Assembly (NCBI GenBank): GCA_003550305.1
Contig: QKYT01001049.1
Location: 12,382 to 27,315 of the forward strand
From: Glomus cerebriforme
Lineage: Eukaryota; Glomeromycota; Glomeromycetes; Glomerales; Glomeraceae
Length of the DNA: 14,934 nt
Direction of reading: 5' to 3'
The translations under genes and the position numbers were made by a program. Positions 1 through 9,226 of this stretch are shown here, piece after piece (the first letter of the stretch is position 1; each line of letters starts with the position of its first letter). The notes below the pieces were generated by a model that did not search any database, was not told where the DNA came from, and worked only from the letters and a program-made list of their open reading frames with translations.

Positions 1-108
1 TTTTTTTTAGTTAAAAACAAGGATGGGTGATTCTCTTGTTATTAGACTTCTTTTTTTTTAGTTAGCAACAGGGGATGGGTAATTCTCTTGTTATTAGATT
101 TCTTTATC
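1..108. repeat. Repeat block A: two ~50-bp units
   Basis: Two adjacent units share the layout T-run, AGTTA, then (ACA)AGG(A)TGGGT, ATTCTCTTGTTATTAGA and TTTC or CTTC. Unit 1 covers about 1-50 and unit 2 about 51-102. Unit 1 has gttaaaaacaagg and unit 2 has gttagcaacaggg. The same pair of variants recurs in the same order and orientation at 473-600. The block begins at the window edge, so further units may lie outside. I see no coding content. Function is unknown; it may be dispersed repeat or part of a larger transposon. Confidence 0.75.
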
Positions 109-320
109 TTTTTTTTATTTTATTTAGACTAATAAGATGAACACTTTTAGCATAAGGTTCTTACCATTCCTATATCTGGATCTTCTATTTTTTGGTCTAT
201 TCACTTTAGCTCTAATCAAGTTCTTTATTAAGGTGAATGTTATATTTACTTAGCTTTAAATATATGAAATAATAATTTCAATGTTGTTTACTAACATTTT
301 TTTTTTATTATTGTTATAGG

Positions 321-384
321 GTGGAATAAGTTTGCAATGAGGCCATTCTGCTCACAGAATGGTCTCATTACAAACTTCTTACAC
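321..384. repeat. Long near-perfect hairpin (inverted repeat)
   Basis: Arms 330-350 and 355-375 pair at 19 of 21 positions around a 4-nt loop (ctca). With less perfect pairing they extend to 321-350 and 355-384. The inner arm is tgaggccattctg against cagaatggtctca, and its GC content is well above the surroundings. The hairpin sits between two blocks of the ~50-bp repeat. It could be a short MITE, a transposon-end remnant, or a transcript hairpin. I see no clear target-site duplication. Confidence 0.7.
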
Positions 385-472
385 AAATAAGATTATTCTC
401 CTTTTAAACATATTTTTTTTGGCCTTATTTTTTAGTTTCTTTGTGATACTTTTTACATTATTTTTATTTATT

Positions 473-600
473 TTTATTTAGATAAACAAGGGATGGGTGA
501 TTCTCTTATTATTAGACTTCTTTTTTTTTAGTTAAAAACAAGGAATGGGTGATTCTCTTGTATTAGGCTTTTTTTTTAGTTAGCAATAGGAAATGATTTA
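473..600. repeat. Repeat block B: further copies of the ~50-bp unit
   Basis: Three more copies of the unit seen at 1-108 lie here: about 473-520, about 521-570, and a truncated one at about 571-600 that ends in ttagttagcaatagg. The last two reproduce the order seen in block A (aaaaaca variant, then gttagcaa variant). This points to duplication of a segment of at least two units and not to independent insertions. Units differ by a few substitutions and single-base indels, so the copies are not recent. Confidence 0.75.
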
Positions 601-1087
601 TTTTATTTTATCTTTGATAACTTGAAAATTAGTTGATATTTTTTCTAGAAGCGAATGAATCTTTTTTTTTCTTTTTTTGTGCAATATTTAAATTTTGGAA
701 AGAATAGTATGTGTAATTGTTTATTCCTTTAGATATATCATGAAAAGTTACTATGTTATTTCAATAATTGAAGCCTTAATTAATATAATTTGTTTTTGAT
801 TTGTGAATACAAATACAAACACCTATATTTTTCTATAGCCATATTCCAATATAAATATTGACTATTAGAATAATAATAAAAATGAAAATTCTACAATACT
901 TTTTATCTTAATATATTGTTTTGAATTTGACAAGTGAAATTATTAATTTGCTTAAATAAATTATCCGGATGATAATAAATCCATAATAACACTTGTTTGA
1001 ATATAATTAAAAATATTTGTGTAACTGTAACATTTAGATTAACTGTATAAATAAATGCTTTAAAGATGTGTAACCTAATCACATTAC

Positions 1088-1180
1088 ATTACACAAAGTC
1101 CAAAAAAGGCAATTTTATTCCTACGAAAATTGGATCAAATAGTAGTATAAAGTTACACAAAATTCCAAAAAAGGAAATTG
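1088..1180. repeat. Imperfect direct repeat, ~27 bp, two copies
   Basis: Positions 1088-1115 and 1152-1180 share ttacacaaa, then ccaaaaaagg and aatt, with a few substitutions, at a spacing of about 64 bp. They lie just upstream of the Helitron-like terminus at 1236-1266 and could be subterminal repeats of that element. Confidence 0.55.
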
Positions 1181-1193
1181 ATATGCATACACA

Positions 1194-1266
1194 TAATTCT
1201 GGCCAGAATTAAAAATTATAAATAAAATTTTAAAACCCATTGCAAAGCAATGGGTAGCAAACTAGT
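1194..1266 (+). mobile_element. Helitron-like 3' terminus (non-autonomous)
   Basis: A perfect 8-bp-stem hairpin, cccattgc-aaa-gcaatggg, lies at 1236-1254. It is followed after 7 nt by CTAG (1262-1265) and then T (1266). A short GC-rich hairpin just before CTRR at the 3' end, with insertion before a T, is the hallmark of Helitron elements, although the usual spacing is nearer 10-12 nt. An 18-bp perfect palindrome (1194-1211, centred on GGCC) lies about 25 bp upstream. No Rep/helicase gene is present and I could not locate a convincing 5' end (TC after an A), so the length of the element is unknown. The call rests on terminal structure only. Confidence 0.5.
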
Positions 1267-2791
1267 AAGTAATTAATAAAATAAATGATTTAGTTAATAA
1301 ATTAATTATATTATAAATGTATTTATACTTAATTGCCAATTCGCCACTCAACAATACAAAATTAATTAGTAAATTCATCACAGATCCTTATATGAATGAC
1401 GTTAATTCACATGTTTTAACTTCAATTTTGTTCCACATAGTCATGCTTAAATGTAACAATAACTTACCAATCAATATTATGAAACCTGGATAAGCCACAA
1501 AAAAAAAAAAATTTTTTATCTTTTATTATAAAATTCAACGAGTTTACTACGGAGGAAGTCACCATTCCAGTTTATATTTTAGCTAATTTTACAATTTTTA
1601 TACATGAATTTTGTTAGATTTACCAGGTTTTTTTTAATACTATTGAAAAATATATAATATATTCATACTTAAATTAATAAAATAATACTTAAAAAATATT
1701 TTTTTTCTATTAATTTATTTATTATTTTTTTCTGGCACTTTTTAGATTTACCAGTTTTAAAAAGACATATTCAGGTAATAAATATTCTTTTTTAGTAAAT
1801 TTATAGTGTATTTAAGTTGTTGAACATATTTTTAAGCTGGTGTAAACACCATTCCAAACTAATAGTATTTAATATATAAAATTGCATCAAAATTAATTAT
1901 AGATTGCCAATCATTTTGTATTGTTGAGTCACGAATCAGCAATTAAAGTATAAACTAATTCATTAGGATTAAAATTTGTTGCTCCTCCTTCTCTAAAAAT
2001 TATTATTCATTGTCCATCCAATTCTATTATAATAAAACAATTAATAATTAAGAATCTAAATTTTAATGGTCAAATTTTTGACTTATAAACATATCACATA
2101 AAATGGATTTTATTGGTTATATATTTTATAATTATGTGCTTGTAATTAGGAATTGGCTAATATGATCTATATTATTAAAGAAAATTTAGAAGCTCTCAGT
2201 AATAATTGCAATTTGAATATTATAAGACTTTGGAAGTATTTTTAATTTTTTAAAAAAAGTATTTTATTTTTTTTTTTAAGTATAATGTAATTTAAAAATT
2301 TTAGCCTAAATTATATGATTTTTTTATAATTTTATGATGGTCAAATTCAACATATATTTAGTAAAATACCCAATTTTAAAATTATATATCTAATATTGGT
2401 AATCATTTTATTCTGTCATATAAAAGATAATGACATAATCTATCACTTAACAGAGAGTTTATTTAAAGTAGTTTAGTTTTTACTTACTTCTATTTTTAAA
2501 GGCATATAATAAAATGTGGTTGGCTTTAGACTGTTTGCACCATAAAATGACAGTACCTCTCAGCAATTACTAAATTCTAAGAAATAATTAAATTCTAGAA
2601 ATGTCAATTAGTTTTTCTTTAAAAAGTATATTTACTAGTAATTAATTAATTGGGTATATAATAAATTAGTATAATAGGATTTCCAAGTTTAGTATGCATA
2701 ATAGACAAATTGCTGTACTAGATTAGATTTTTTCTTTTTTTTTTTTTTTTACAAAAACAGAGTAAAATATACAGTATTTAAATTATAAGGT
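1267..2791. other. AT-rich intergenic DNA without recognisable genes
   Basis: Long A and T runs and frequent stops occur in all frames. I see no ORF of useful length, no tRNA-like fold and no exon-like block bounded by plausible splice sites. Nothing further can be supported here. Confidence 0.6.
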
Positions 2792-2938
2792 ATTGCTAAA
2801 CATCGCCTGGGCGATCATCGCCTTTACCAGCATTAGAATGGAACTTGTGGCAGAATTAAGAATACGAATGTAACTCCGCCCAAAATGCTATCCTAATGCT
2901 GGTAAAGGCGATGATCTCCCGGGCCGATGTTTAGTAAT
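2792..2938. mobile_element. MITE-like inverted-repeat element, 147 bp
   Basis: Left terminal repeat 2792-~2834 and right terminal repeat ~2892-2938 are near-perfect inverted copies of about 43 bp. They begin attgctaaacatcg on one strand and attactaaacatcg on the other, and both contain gatcatcgcctttaccagca. The spacer of roughly 57 bp also keeps partial complementarity (left tggaacttgtggcag, right ctccgcccaaaatg), so the whole element could fold into one long hairpin. Its GC content is far above the flanks, which suggests an inserted sequence. It encodes no protein. The target-site duplication is not obvious, so the transposase superfamily is unresolved. Confidence 0.75.
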
Positions 2939-4497
2939 TTTCTAATTATATGTACAGTATCTAGCTATAGGAATTTTTATAATAGTTTGTATTTACACCG
3001 TAGTGACCGTACTATAAATTCACAATCGTACTACGTTACTTTCATGACATGTAGGCCATGCACGTGCATGACTGGTTATACAAACAAAAATAATTAATTT
3101 TAAGAAAATTTTTTTTTATTTAACACACATGATAACATTTCTATCCTAAGACTTAATAGACTTATAGTATCTATTTTTTTTCTTGATTTTATAGTATAAA
3201 CCAAAACCCTTCACATCTCTATAATCTCAAAAATCCTTTTACACTTTTTACAAAAATTCAATTTGATCATTGAAGGCGTTTTCATTTTAAATGAAATTGA
3301 TATTTCATTACTATATGATTTTTGATATTCATCATTATCGATTTTTATAAACATATTCGTATATACTTATCCACCTTTCATTTTTTTTTCTTGAACATTT
3401 CTAGGTTAATCTAGAATTAACTGAGAGGTAAATATTAGATATTTGGATATTGTTATATTGACAAGATATTTAAAAAAGGCATCATTCACATCGCAAAAAC
3501 TTTAACATTGTATCAATTTTGCACAACATATTTCCCTGATTGGTATTGCCTTCTCTTCAGTTAATGCAAAAATTTTTTTTTTTTTGATTGCGTATTCACA
3601 ATACATAATCTCATTATCATTTATAACTGGATTCACTTAAGAAAAATGTCATCAATGCAGTGCTTACAAGGAACTTTTAGTAATTGGATGGATGAATGTA
3701 AATAAAATGTATGAATTAAGAATTTTACAGCTATACCTGATAAATACTTTCCTGGTTTGAAACTGTAGAATGTTTATTTATTTTACTAACATTTCATTTA
3801 AACTTAGTTAAGACAAAGAACAAGCGCTTCAGTTTGTCTTTGAAGACCTTAATTTTCTCTAGTTGGTCCACTGGGAGAAATTGCAGAAAAAAATTTCATA
3901 ATTTGAAAAAAATGAAAGAATGCTACCACAATATTCACAAAAATTCTCAGAGATTGAAGCAGGAATCGTGTGGTAAAAAAAATTGTTACCAACGCTTATC
4001 AATATACACGTGAGATTTCAGGAATTATTAATTCTTAAGATACGTACTGTATATAGTTATGCAAGACAAAATTTAAAAAGGAACGCAACGCGTAAGAAAA
4101 AAAATAATAAATTAACATTATGCTCTACTAATCTCATACTATCCAAACATTTACTACTATGAAGGTTGATTTATTTAAAAATTTAAGGTTTTCCAAATAC
4201 CATTTTATTATTAATATTTTTTACTTGTGTTTAAATGATTTCATGATTTGTCACTTTCAATTAATATATTAAGCATAGATTAAATTCATAAAGTTCTGTA
4301 CTATATTTTTCAAAAGCAAAAAAACATCAACAATTAGATTTTTAATTAAATATTACTAGCCCAGAATAATATAAACAACATATGTTATTTCATTTAATAA
4401 ATTAAACATTTAATACTAAAATAATTTGTAACAAAAAAAAAAATAAAATGTAATCATGGGGGACAAAAACCAAACGCGTATTCTAGTTATATTATTT
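2939..4497. other. Intergenic region downstream of the Mei2-like gene
   Basis: No gene is recognisable. Symmetric sites are a 14-bp perfect palindrome at 3057-3070 and an interrupted inverted repeat at 3810-3840 (aagacaaa and tttgtctt arms around AGCGCT). The rest is AT-rich, with poly-A/T tracts. The end nearest 4497 should hold the 3' UTR and polyadenylation site of the minus-strand gene, but I cannot place either. Confidence 0.55.
3057..3070. promoter_or_regulatory. 14-bp perfect palindrome with CACGTG core
   Basis: catgcacgtgcatg is its own reverse complement and has an E-box CACGTG at its centre, the site class bound by bHLH proteins. It lies about 1.4 kb beyond the 3' end of the nearest gene, so any regulatory role is speculative. 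Confidence 0.3.
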
Positions 4498-6612
4498 TTA
4501 AATCAAAGTGTGGAAAGGATCCTTATTTTTGGGTCGAATAATACTAGATGGAAAAGGGGCTTCCATGCCTTTCATGGGTCCCGAAGTGAAGAATAACTTC
4601 GGTCGATATTCTGGCCTTTCTCTCATTATACTATAAGATAGAATAATAGTTTATTTTTTTATCATAATAAAAAGGTTAAATTAATGTTATGTATAAAAAG
4701 AATAAATACCTTGAAGTTCTAAACTTTTCAACAAGTGCAGGGTATCCCTGCACATCTGCATATGACAACTCACAGATTTTGTCGGAATTAAAATAACTCC
4801 ATTTTTGACCTACACGTAATTCAGCAAAAGAAAGCACCGCGCTAATAGATGATAAAATGATAAAGTTAGAATTTATGTAAATTTATTAATTTAAAATTAT
4901 TGTAAGTTTTTATTTACCTGATATCCACGAAGTTAATAAACGCGTATCCGACGTTACACTTGCTTGAAAAGTCAATACGCAAATAGAAGAAGTCAAATTT
5001 TCCTTTATGTGTTTCGTTAAGTTCCTCAAGCAACATTTCTTGTGTGTATTTATTTGGAATATTTCGGATCATGAATGTGGTCCGAACGTCAAGCCCTATT
5101 GTAAACGAGAGAATTATTAATTGAATTATAGTGGATTGTCATTTGATGCATTTACAAATCATTAACCGATCCTGGATTGGAAATCTAATAATAAAATCCA
5201 GGATCTAGTAGATTAATCCCAAACAAATTTGTGAAAAATAACGTACCTTGCTTGATATTTTCAAGATTCATACAATTCCTCAAGGGAATTGTTCTGTTTC
5301 CGGATGAGTTCACTGTACTTATTGCTGGTGGTTTCGGATATTTTTTAGTGGCCGGTTTTGGTGGTTTTTGACGGCCGGAAATTTCATTAGTTATTATATC
5401 CCACGAATGTGCACTCGGATCGTGGAACTCGATGACCAAAATCGCGTCCTATTATTTATTAAAAGAATTATATCAATATACATGTACAACACTTTCGACA
5501 ATGAACGTGACTTAAATTTGAATATTTTACTTGTATTTTTTGTCCATTTAAGGACTTCTTGGCCGAACTCGCATTTCTGGAGTCATAATACTCAAGAATT
5601 ATTACTCGCACATCATCATATATCTGAGACCGGAATTCCCTTATTGTTCCATATTTGTTGAACTGAGCCTTTATTGCAGACTCATTCGCGTATGCGTCAT
5701 AGTATGAAATTATAAGACTTCCTTCATTTTGCACAAGCTATTAATAATTTAAAGGATCAATATTAAGATCATATTAAAATATAAAAAACGAAAATTATAA
5801 TAATATGTACTGTACATACAACATTGATATTTGTCGGTTTTTGACTAAACCTGACGTTGAGCCTTCCTCCATTATGAGGAGCTAATTTATTCTTGAGTAA
5901 GTCTTGCGCATTTATTGCATCTCTAATGTCATAATAGAAGACATATGCAATTTCTTTGGTATCGCAATATATTTCTCGAACATCTCCATATCCCTAAAAT
6001 GTTTAGATATATGTGATTAGTATAAAGTTAAAATCGATAGCAAATCATTTTGAAATATAAATTATAATTTACTTCAAATAAAAGTCTCAAAACCGGATAA
6101 TATTCAGATTCGAATGAGAAATTTGAGACACACAACCAACGTGAAGGTTCAGGAACCCAATGTAAACCAGTCCAGATAGATAATTTTGTCATATTATACG
6201 AAGCAGTTGCTATTTCAGATGAGAACATGAACAATCCATTCCTACGTTTTATATTCTCTATTTTTTCTCCGACTGTTGTTAGTTGTGCAAATGGGCTGTC
6301 AATTTTACGTGATGAATTGTTTATTTCTTTCTTTTCACTATTTGGTTCTTTTATGGTCCTAATGACAGTAGTATTCTTTACGCTTACGAACGATTCTTTA
6401 AAAGTTTCAACATCATTACGAATTGTGTTGTTACCAACAGTCCCTTTAACTTCATAATGGGGCCTGCTGGAAACGACATGATTATCTTGATAAGGAGTTG
6501 TAATATTGATATTATTGACTAATGGACGATAGGAATTGGTAAAAATACCGCTGACACGAGCAACGACAGGGCGAGATGTAGTGTTTGAGCTGAAAGTTTT
6601 GTAACCTTCCAT
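4498..6612 (-). CDS. Mei2-like RNA-binding protein, three RRMs, seven exons
   Basis: Proposed exons, read on the minus strand, are 6612-6073, 5993-5820, 5737-5531, 5448-5247, 5095-4918, 4841-4710 and 4630-4498. They join in frame to 521 aa ending in TAA, and every intron is GT-AG (76-151 bp). Residues 1-150 are low-complexity, rich in N, S and T. RRM1 is about 155-235 ([20 protein letters not shown]). RRM2 is about 242-315 ([20 protein letters not shown]). A K/P-rich linker follows. The C-terminal Mei2-type RRM3 is about 378-480, with RNP2 [14 protein letters not shown]1 [10 protein letters not shown], then [20 protein letters not shown] and ERPEYRP. In fission yeast Mei2 this third RRM binds meiRNA and promotes meiosis. 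A role here in RNA binding, possibly in sexual development, is inferred from the family. The start is supported by an in-frame stop at 6627-6625. The exon 3/4 donor (5530, GTAAAA) is the least certain junction: a later phase-0 donor at about 5503 would retain [11 protein letters not shown]3 looks closer to fungal than to plant Mei2. Confidence 0.9.
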
Positions 6613-6628
6613 TATTTGAGTTATCTAG

Positions 6629-6734
6629 CTTGAAAAAAAAAACAGAAGAAAAAATAAGAACGATATATTGCGTATAAATGGAATGGTAAAGGTAGAATTA
6701 AATAAAAGCAGTAATGTAGGAAGGGTTAACTTAC
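6629..6734 (-). other. Probable 5' UTR intron of the Mei2-like gene
   Basis: On the minus strand, aaattt|GTAAGT at 6734 is a near-consensus donor. A long T-run ending in TTTTCAAG at 6629 is a good acceptor 16 bp before the ATG. The implied intron is 106 bp, within the range of the other introns of this gene. The 16-bp exon part before the ATG contains an in-frame TAG, so splicing here would not extend the protein. Transcript data are needed to confirm it. Confidence 0.5.
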
Positions 6735-7365
6735 AAATTTGAATTTTGATTTGTATTTTTGAAAAATGTTATCTTTTTTTTTAAAAAAAAATAAAAAACT
6801 ATGCGAGATTTTAGGTCCTTTTATACTTTTGAAATAATACCTGAATCATTTCGTAAACTTTTTACGTTTTCTTTTTCTAGATATGTTGTTGTAGAAAACA
6901 CATATACTTGTAATATGACTGATTTAACTTCCAACTGATCTTTCATATTATTAAACGATTGATTAAAGACTTTGAAATTACACAAACTTAACAAACTTTT
7001 AATAAACTTCAAAAAAGTAAAAAAAAATATTAGAAAATAATCAATAGTCGCGTCAAAACGCGACATACGGATGTTACATAAAAACGCCAATGTCGTAACT
7101 GATTTTTTATTCATACCAAAAAAGGAAATCAGTATTAAAGATCAGTTAATTAAAAAAGCTACAGTAGAATCTAACTCATAAGTTATTTGAATTTCGATTT
7201 ATTAAATATTTGACTTGTAATTATAATGTATTCTGACTATTTCATGTTACATTAATAATTATATACTTTCTCATCTTGTGATCTATGCAACATTATAATG
7301 ATCTTTTTTGAAGATAGACTGATTTTATCAATTAATTGCAAAAGAATAAAATGAGTTTAAAAAAC

Positions 7366-7383
7366 GAAACCGATATCGGTTTC
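7366..7383. promoter_or_regulatory. 18-bp perfect palindrome
   Basis: gaaaccgatatcggtttc is exactly self-complementary and lies about 750 bp upstream of the Mei2-like ATG. Such symmetry is typical of a site for a dimeric DNA-binding protein. I do not recognise the factor. Confidence 0.35.
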
Positions 7384-7613
7384 CTGAAAAGTTAAATAAT
7401 TCTTTATTTTTTTTCCAATAATTATTTACAAATAACTTAAAGAAAAAAGTGAAAAATAAATTCACCTTTAATTTAGAGAATATCTTAGGTATATGGACCT
7501 TACATTACGTACTGTATATTACATATTCATGGTGTATGATGTACTAAGTTAAGTCATATAAAGGTTGTAATCCGTGCCGTAACACAAAATTACATGATCA
7601 TCATAAATTCATA

Positions 7614-7644
7614 TTACGTCATTTACGTGTCCATGATGACGTAA
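7614..7644. promoter_or_regulatory. Paired inverted CRE/bZIP-like sites
   Basis: ttacgtcat (7614-7622) and atgacgtaa (7636-7644) are exact 9-bp inverted copies separated by 13 nt. Each contains TTACGTCA, which matches the ATF/CREB class of bZIP sites. They lie about 1.0 kb from the Mei2-like ATG and 1.6 kb from the REX4-like ATG. In fission yeast, Atf1-type bZIP factors act in the stress and sexual-development pathway, so a link is plausible but unproven. Confidence 0.35.
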
Positions 7645-9226
7645 CTATAAGAAAAAAATGTCTGTCACCCTCATCCATGGTAATTAAACCGCAAACCTGG
7701 ATTTACAAAATCATTAAACATCATTTAATTCATTTATGGACACAAATGATTTTTCTACATGGTTTGAGTTTATTTATCAATATTTCTTTTTTACTTATAG
7801 ATATTAAAATGTATAGTTGTCAAAGAGTTTAATCCTTTACATCTTTATTTGAATAAATTTATTTAATGAAAATAATTTTAGATAATTTTTCCTTTTTTTT
7901 GCTTTATTATTATTTTTTTTATTTTTTTAGTTTATCAATGGGTGGACCAGTATATTTTATTTTGTGATATGCAAGGGAGGGACATAAGCGCTTACATATA
8001 CTGTAAGTAAGCCTGTACAATGTGCTTTAATCTCAAAGCAGACAGAATAGTAGTAATGACTACTTTTATTTTTATGTTTTATTTTGACATTTTTTTGTAG
8101 ATAAAGATACAATTTATTTTTTCGCTCAAATCACGTGACCGTACGAGTTTAAAAAAATTCAGGAAAACACTTACACCGACAATAATATAATTCTGAGCGA
8201 TTATTATTATTCTTTTTTTTTGTTCATAGTTTTTATTTTTATTAATATTTTTTTATTTAATAAAGATGAATGAAAAAATATTTTTTTCTTTTGAAAAAAA
8301 GAGTTAATAATAGTACTTGGAAAACAAACATTAGAATAATTTTTGTCAAAATAGTTTCATTTAATTATAATTTTTTTTATATATGATATCTTTGTTTAAT
8401 TTACAGTATATTAATTATTATATTATTATATCAATGAATAAAAAATAAAATTTAAATTTCCCAAAACTGCTGAAGTTTCAAAAAATGTTTTCTCTTTGTT
8501 TATTGTGTAATAAAATGATTAATGAATGACTCGTAAATACTTTCACTTTTTTTTTTACTGTTATCCTCTTTAGGTAAAAAAAAAAAATTATCACATTATA
8601 TGATTTATATCCGAATATCCGAATAATTTTCATGATACATGATCGACAATCCCTAAACCGAATTATAAGTTTCCATTTACCACATTTACGGATTTACGAC
8701 GAAATATAAAACGCGGAAAAAAATTTTATTTTATTTTATTTTTTTTTTTTTGGATCATACGTTGTTTCAAATTAATAACGATAAATCTAATTTTTCATTG
8801 TAATCATTGGAATGTCTTGTTTTCCCAATTAAATAATCAAACACAAAGACAATAAAGGAAAGCTTACAATGCATATCGCAGATTATATTATGTTTGACAT
8901 TATACTAAATCTGATTGTTCCACAGATTTTCCGATGTTAGTACTTTTAACTTTTTTTTTTTTTTTTTAAAAAAAACAATAATCACAAATACAATATTGAA
9001 TGGAAAGCTTTTACATTCATGTGTTATGTAATACATTTTATTAAGTCATTCCGTTCTATAAAATTTAATATTATTCACAAAGGAAAAATATAAAAGAAAA
9101 ATTATAACTTGTCACAGAAGTAAAAAAAAAAAGACGAAATTTTTGTTTCCAATTAAAGTCATATAGAAAGATAATAAAGAAAACTCCCATTGCAAATTTA
9201 TCAAAGATCTTTGTGTTGCATATAAT

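Larger units (their letters stand above)
6613..9226. promoter_or_regulatory. Divergent intergenic region (~2.6 kb) between two genes
   Basis: The Mei2-like gene is transcribed leftward and the REX4-like gene rightward from this spacer, so it must contain both promoters. I cannot place a TATA box or a start site with confidence because TATA-like strings are everywhere. Visible symmetric elements are gtcgcgt-caaa-acgcgac (7047-7064), an 18-bp palindrome (7366-7383), paired inverted CRE-like sites (7614-7644), taagcgctta (7985-7994) and CACGTG (8132-8137). A 97-codon open frame at 6821-7114 on the minus strand has no recognisable domain and is probably chance. Confidence 0.6.

Noticed and set aside
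2739..2752. Long homopolymer T and A runs here and elsewhere
   Set aside because: Common slippage products in this AT-rich genome, with no evidence of function.
5368..5661. 97-codon plus-strand open frame
   Set aside because: It overlaps exons 3 and 4 of the Mei2-like gene on the other strand, and its translation has no domain. It is a shadow.
6227..6457. 76-codon plus-strand open frame
   Set aside because: It is antisense to exon 1 of the Mei2-like gene and reflects low-complexity codons on the opposite strand.
7047..7064. gtcgcgt-caaa-acgcgac small inverted repeat
   Set aside because: Symmetric but short, and with no context to assign a role. It is mentioned only under the intergenic region.
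6821..7114. 97-codon minus-strand open frame starting with a true ATG
   Set aside because: F-, K- and S-rich translation without a domain and no splice partner. It lies in the promoter/leader region of the Mei2-like gene and is probably chance in AT-rich DNA.
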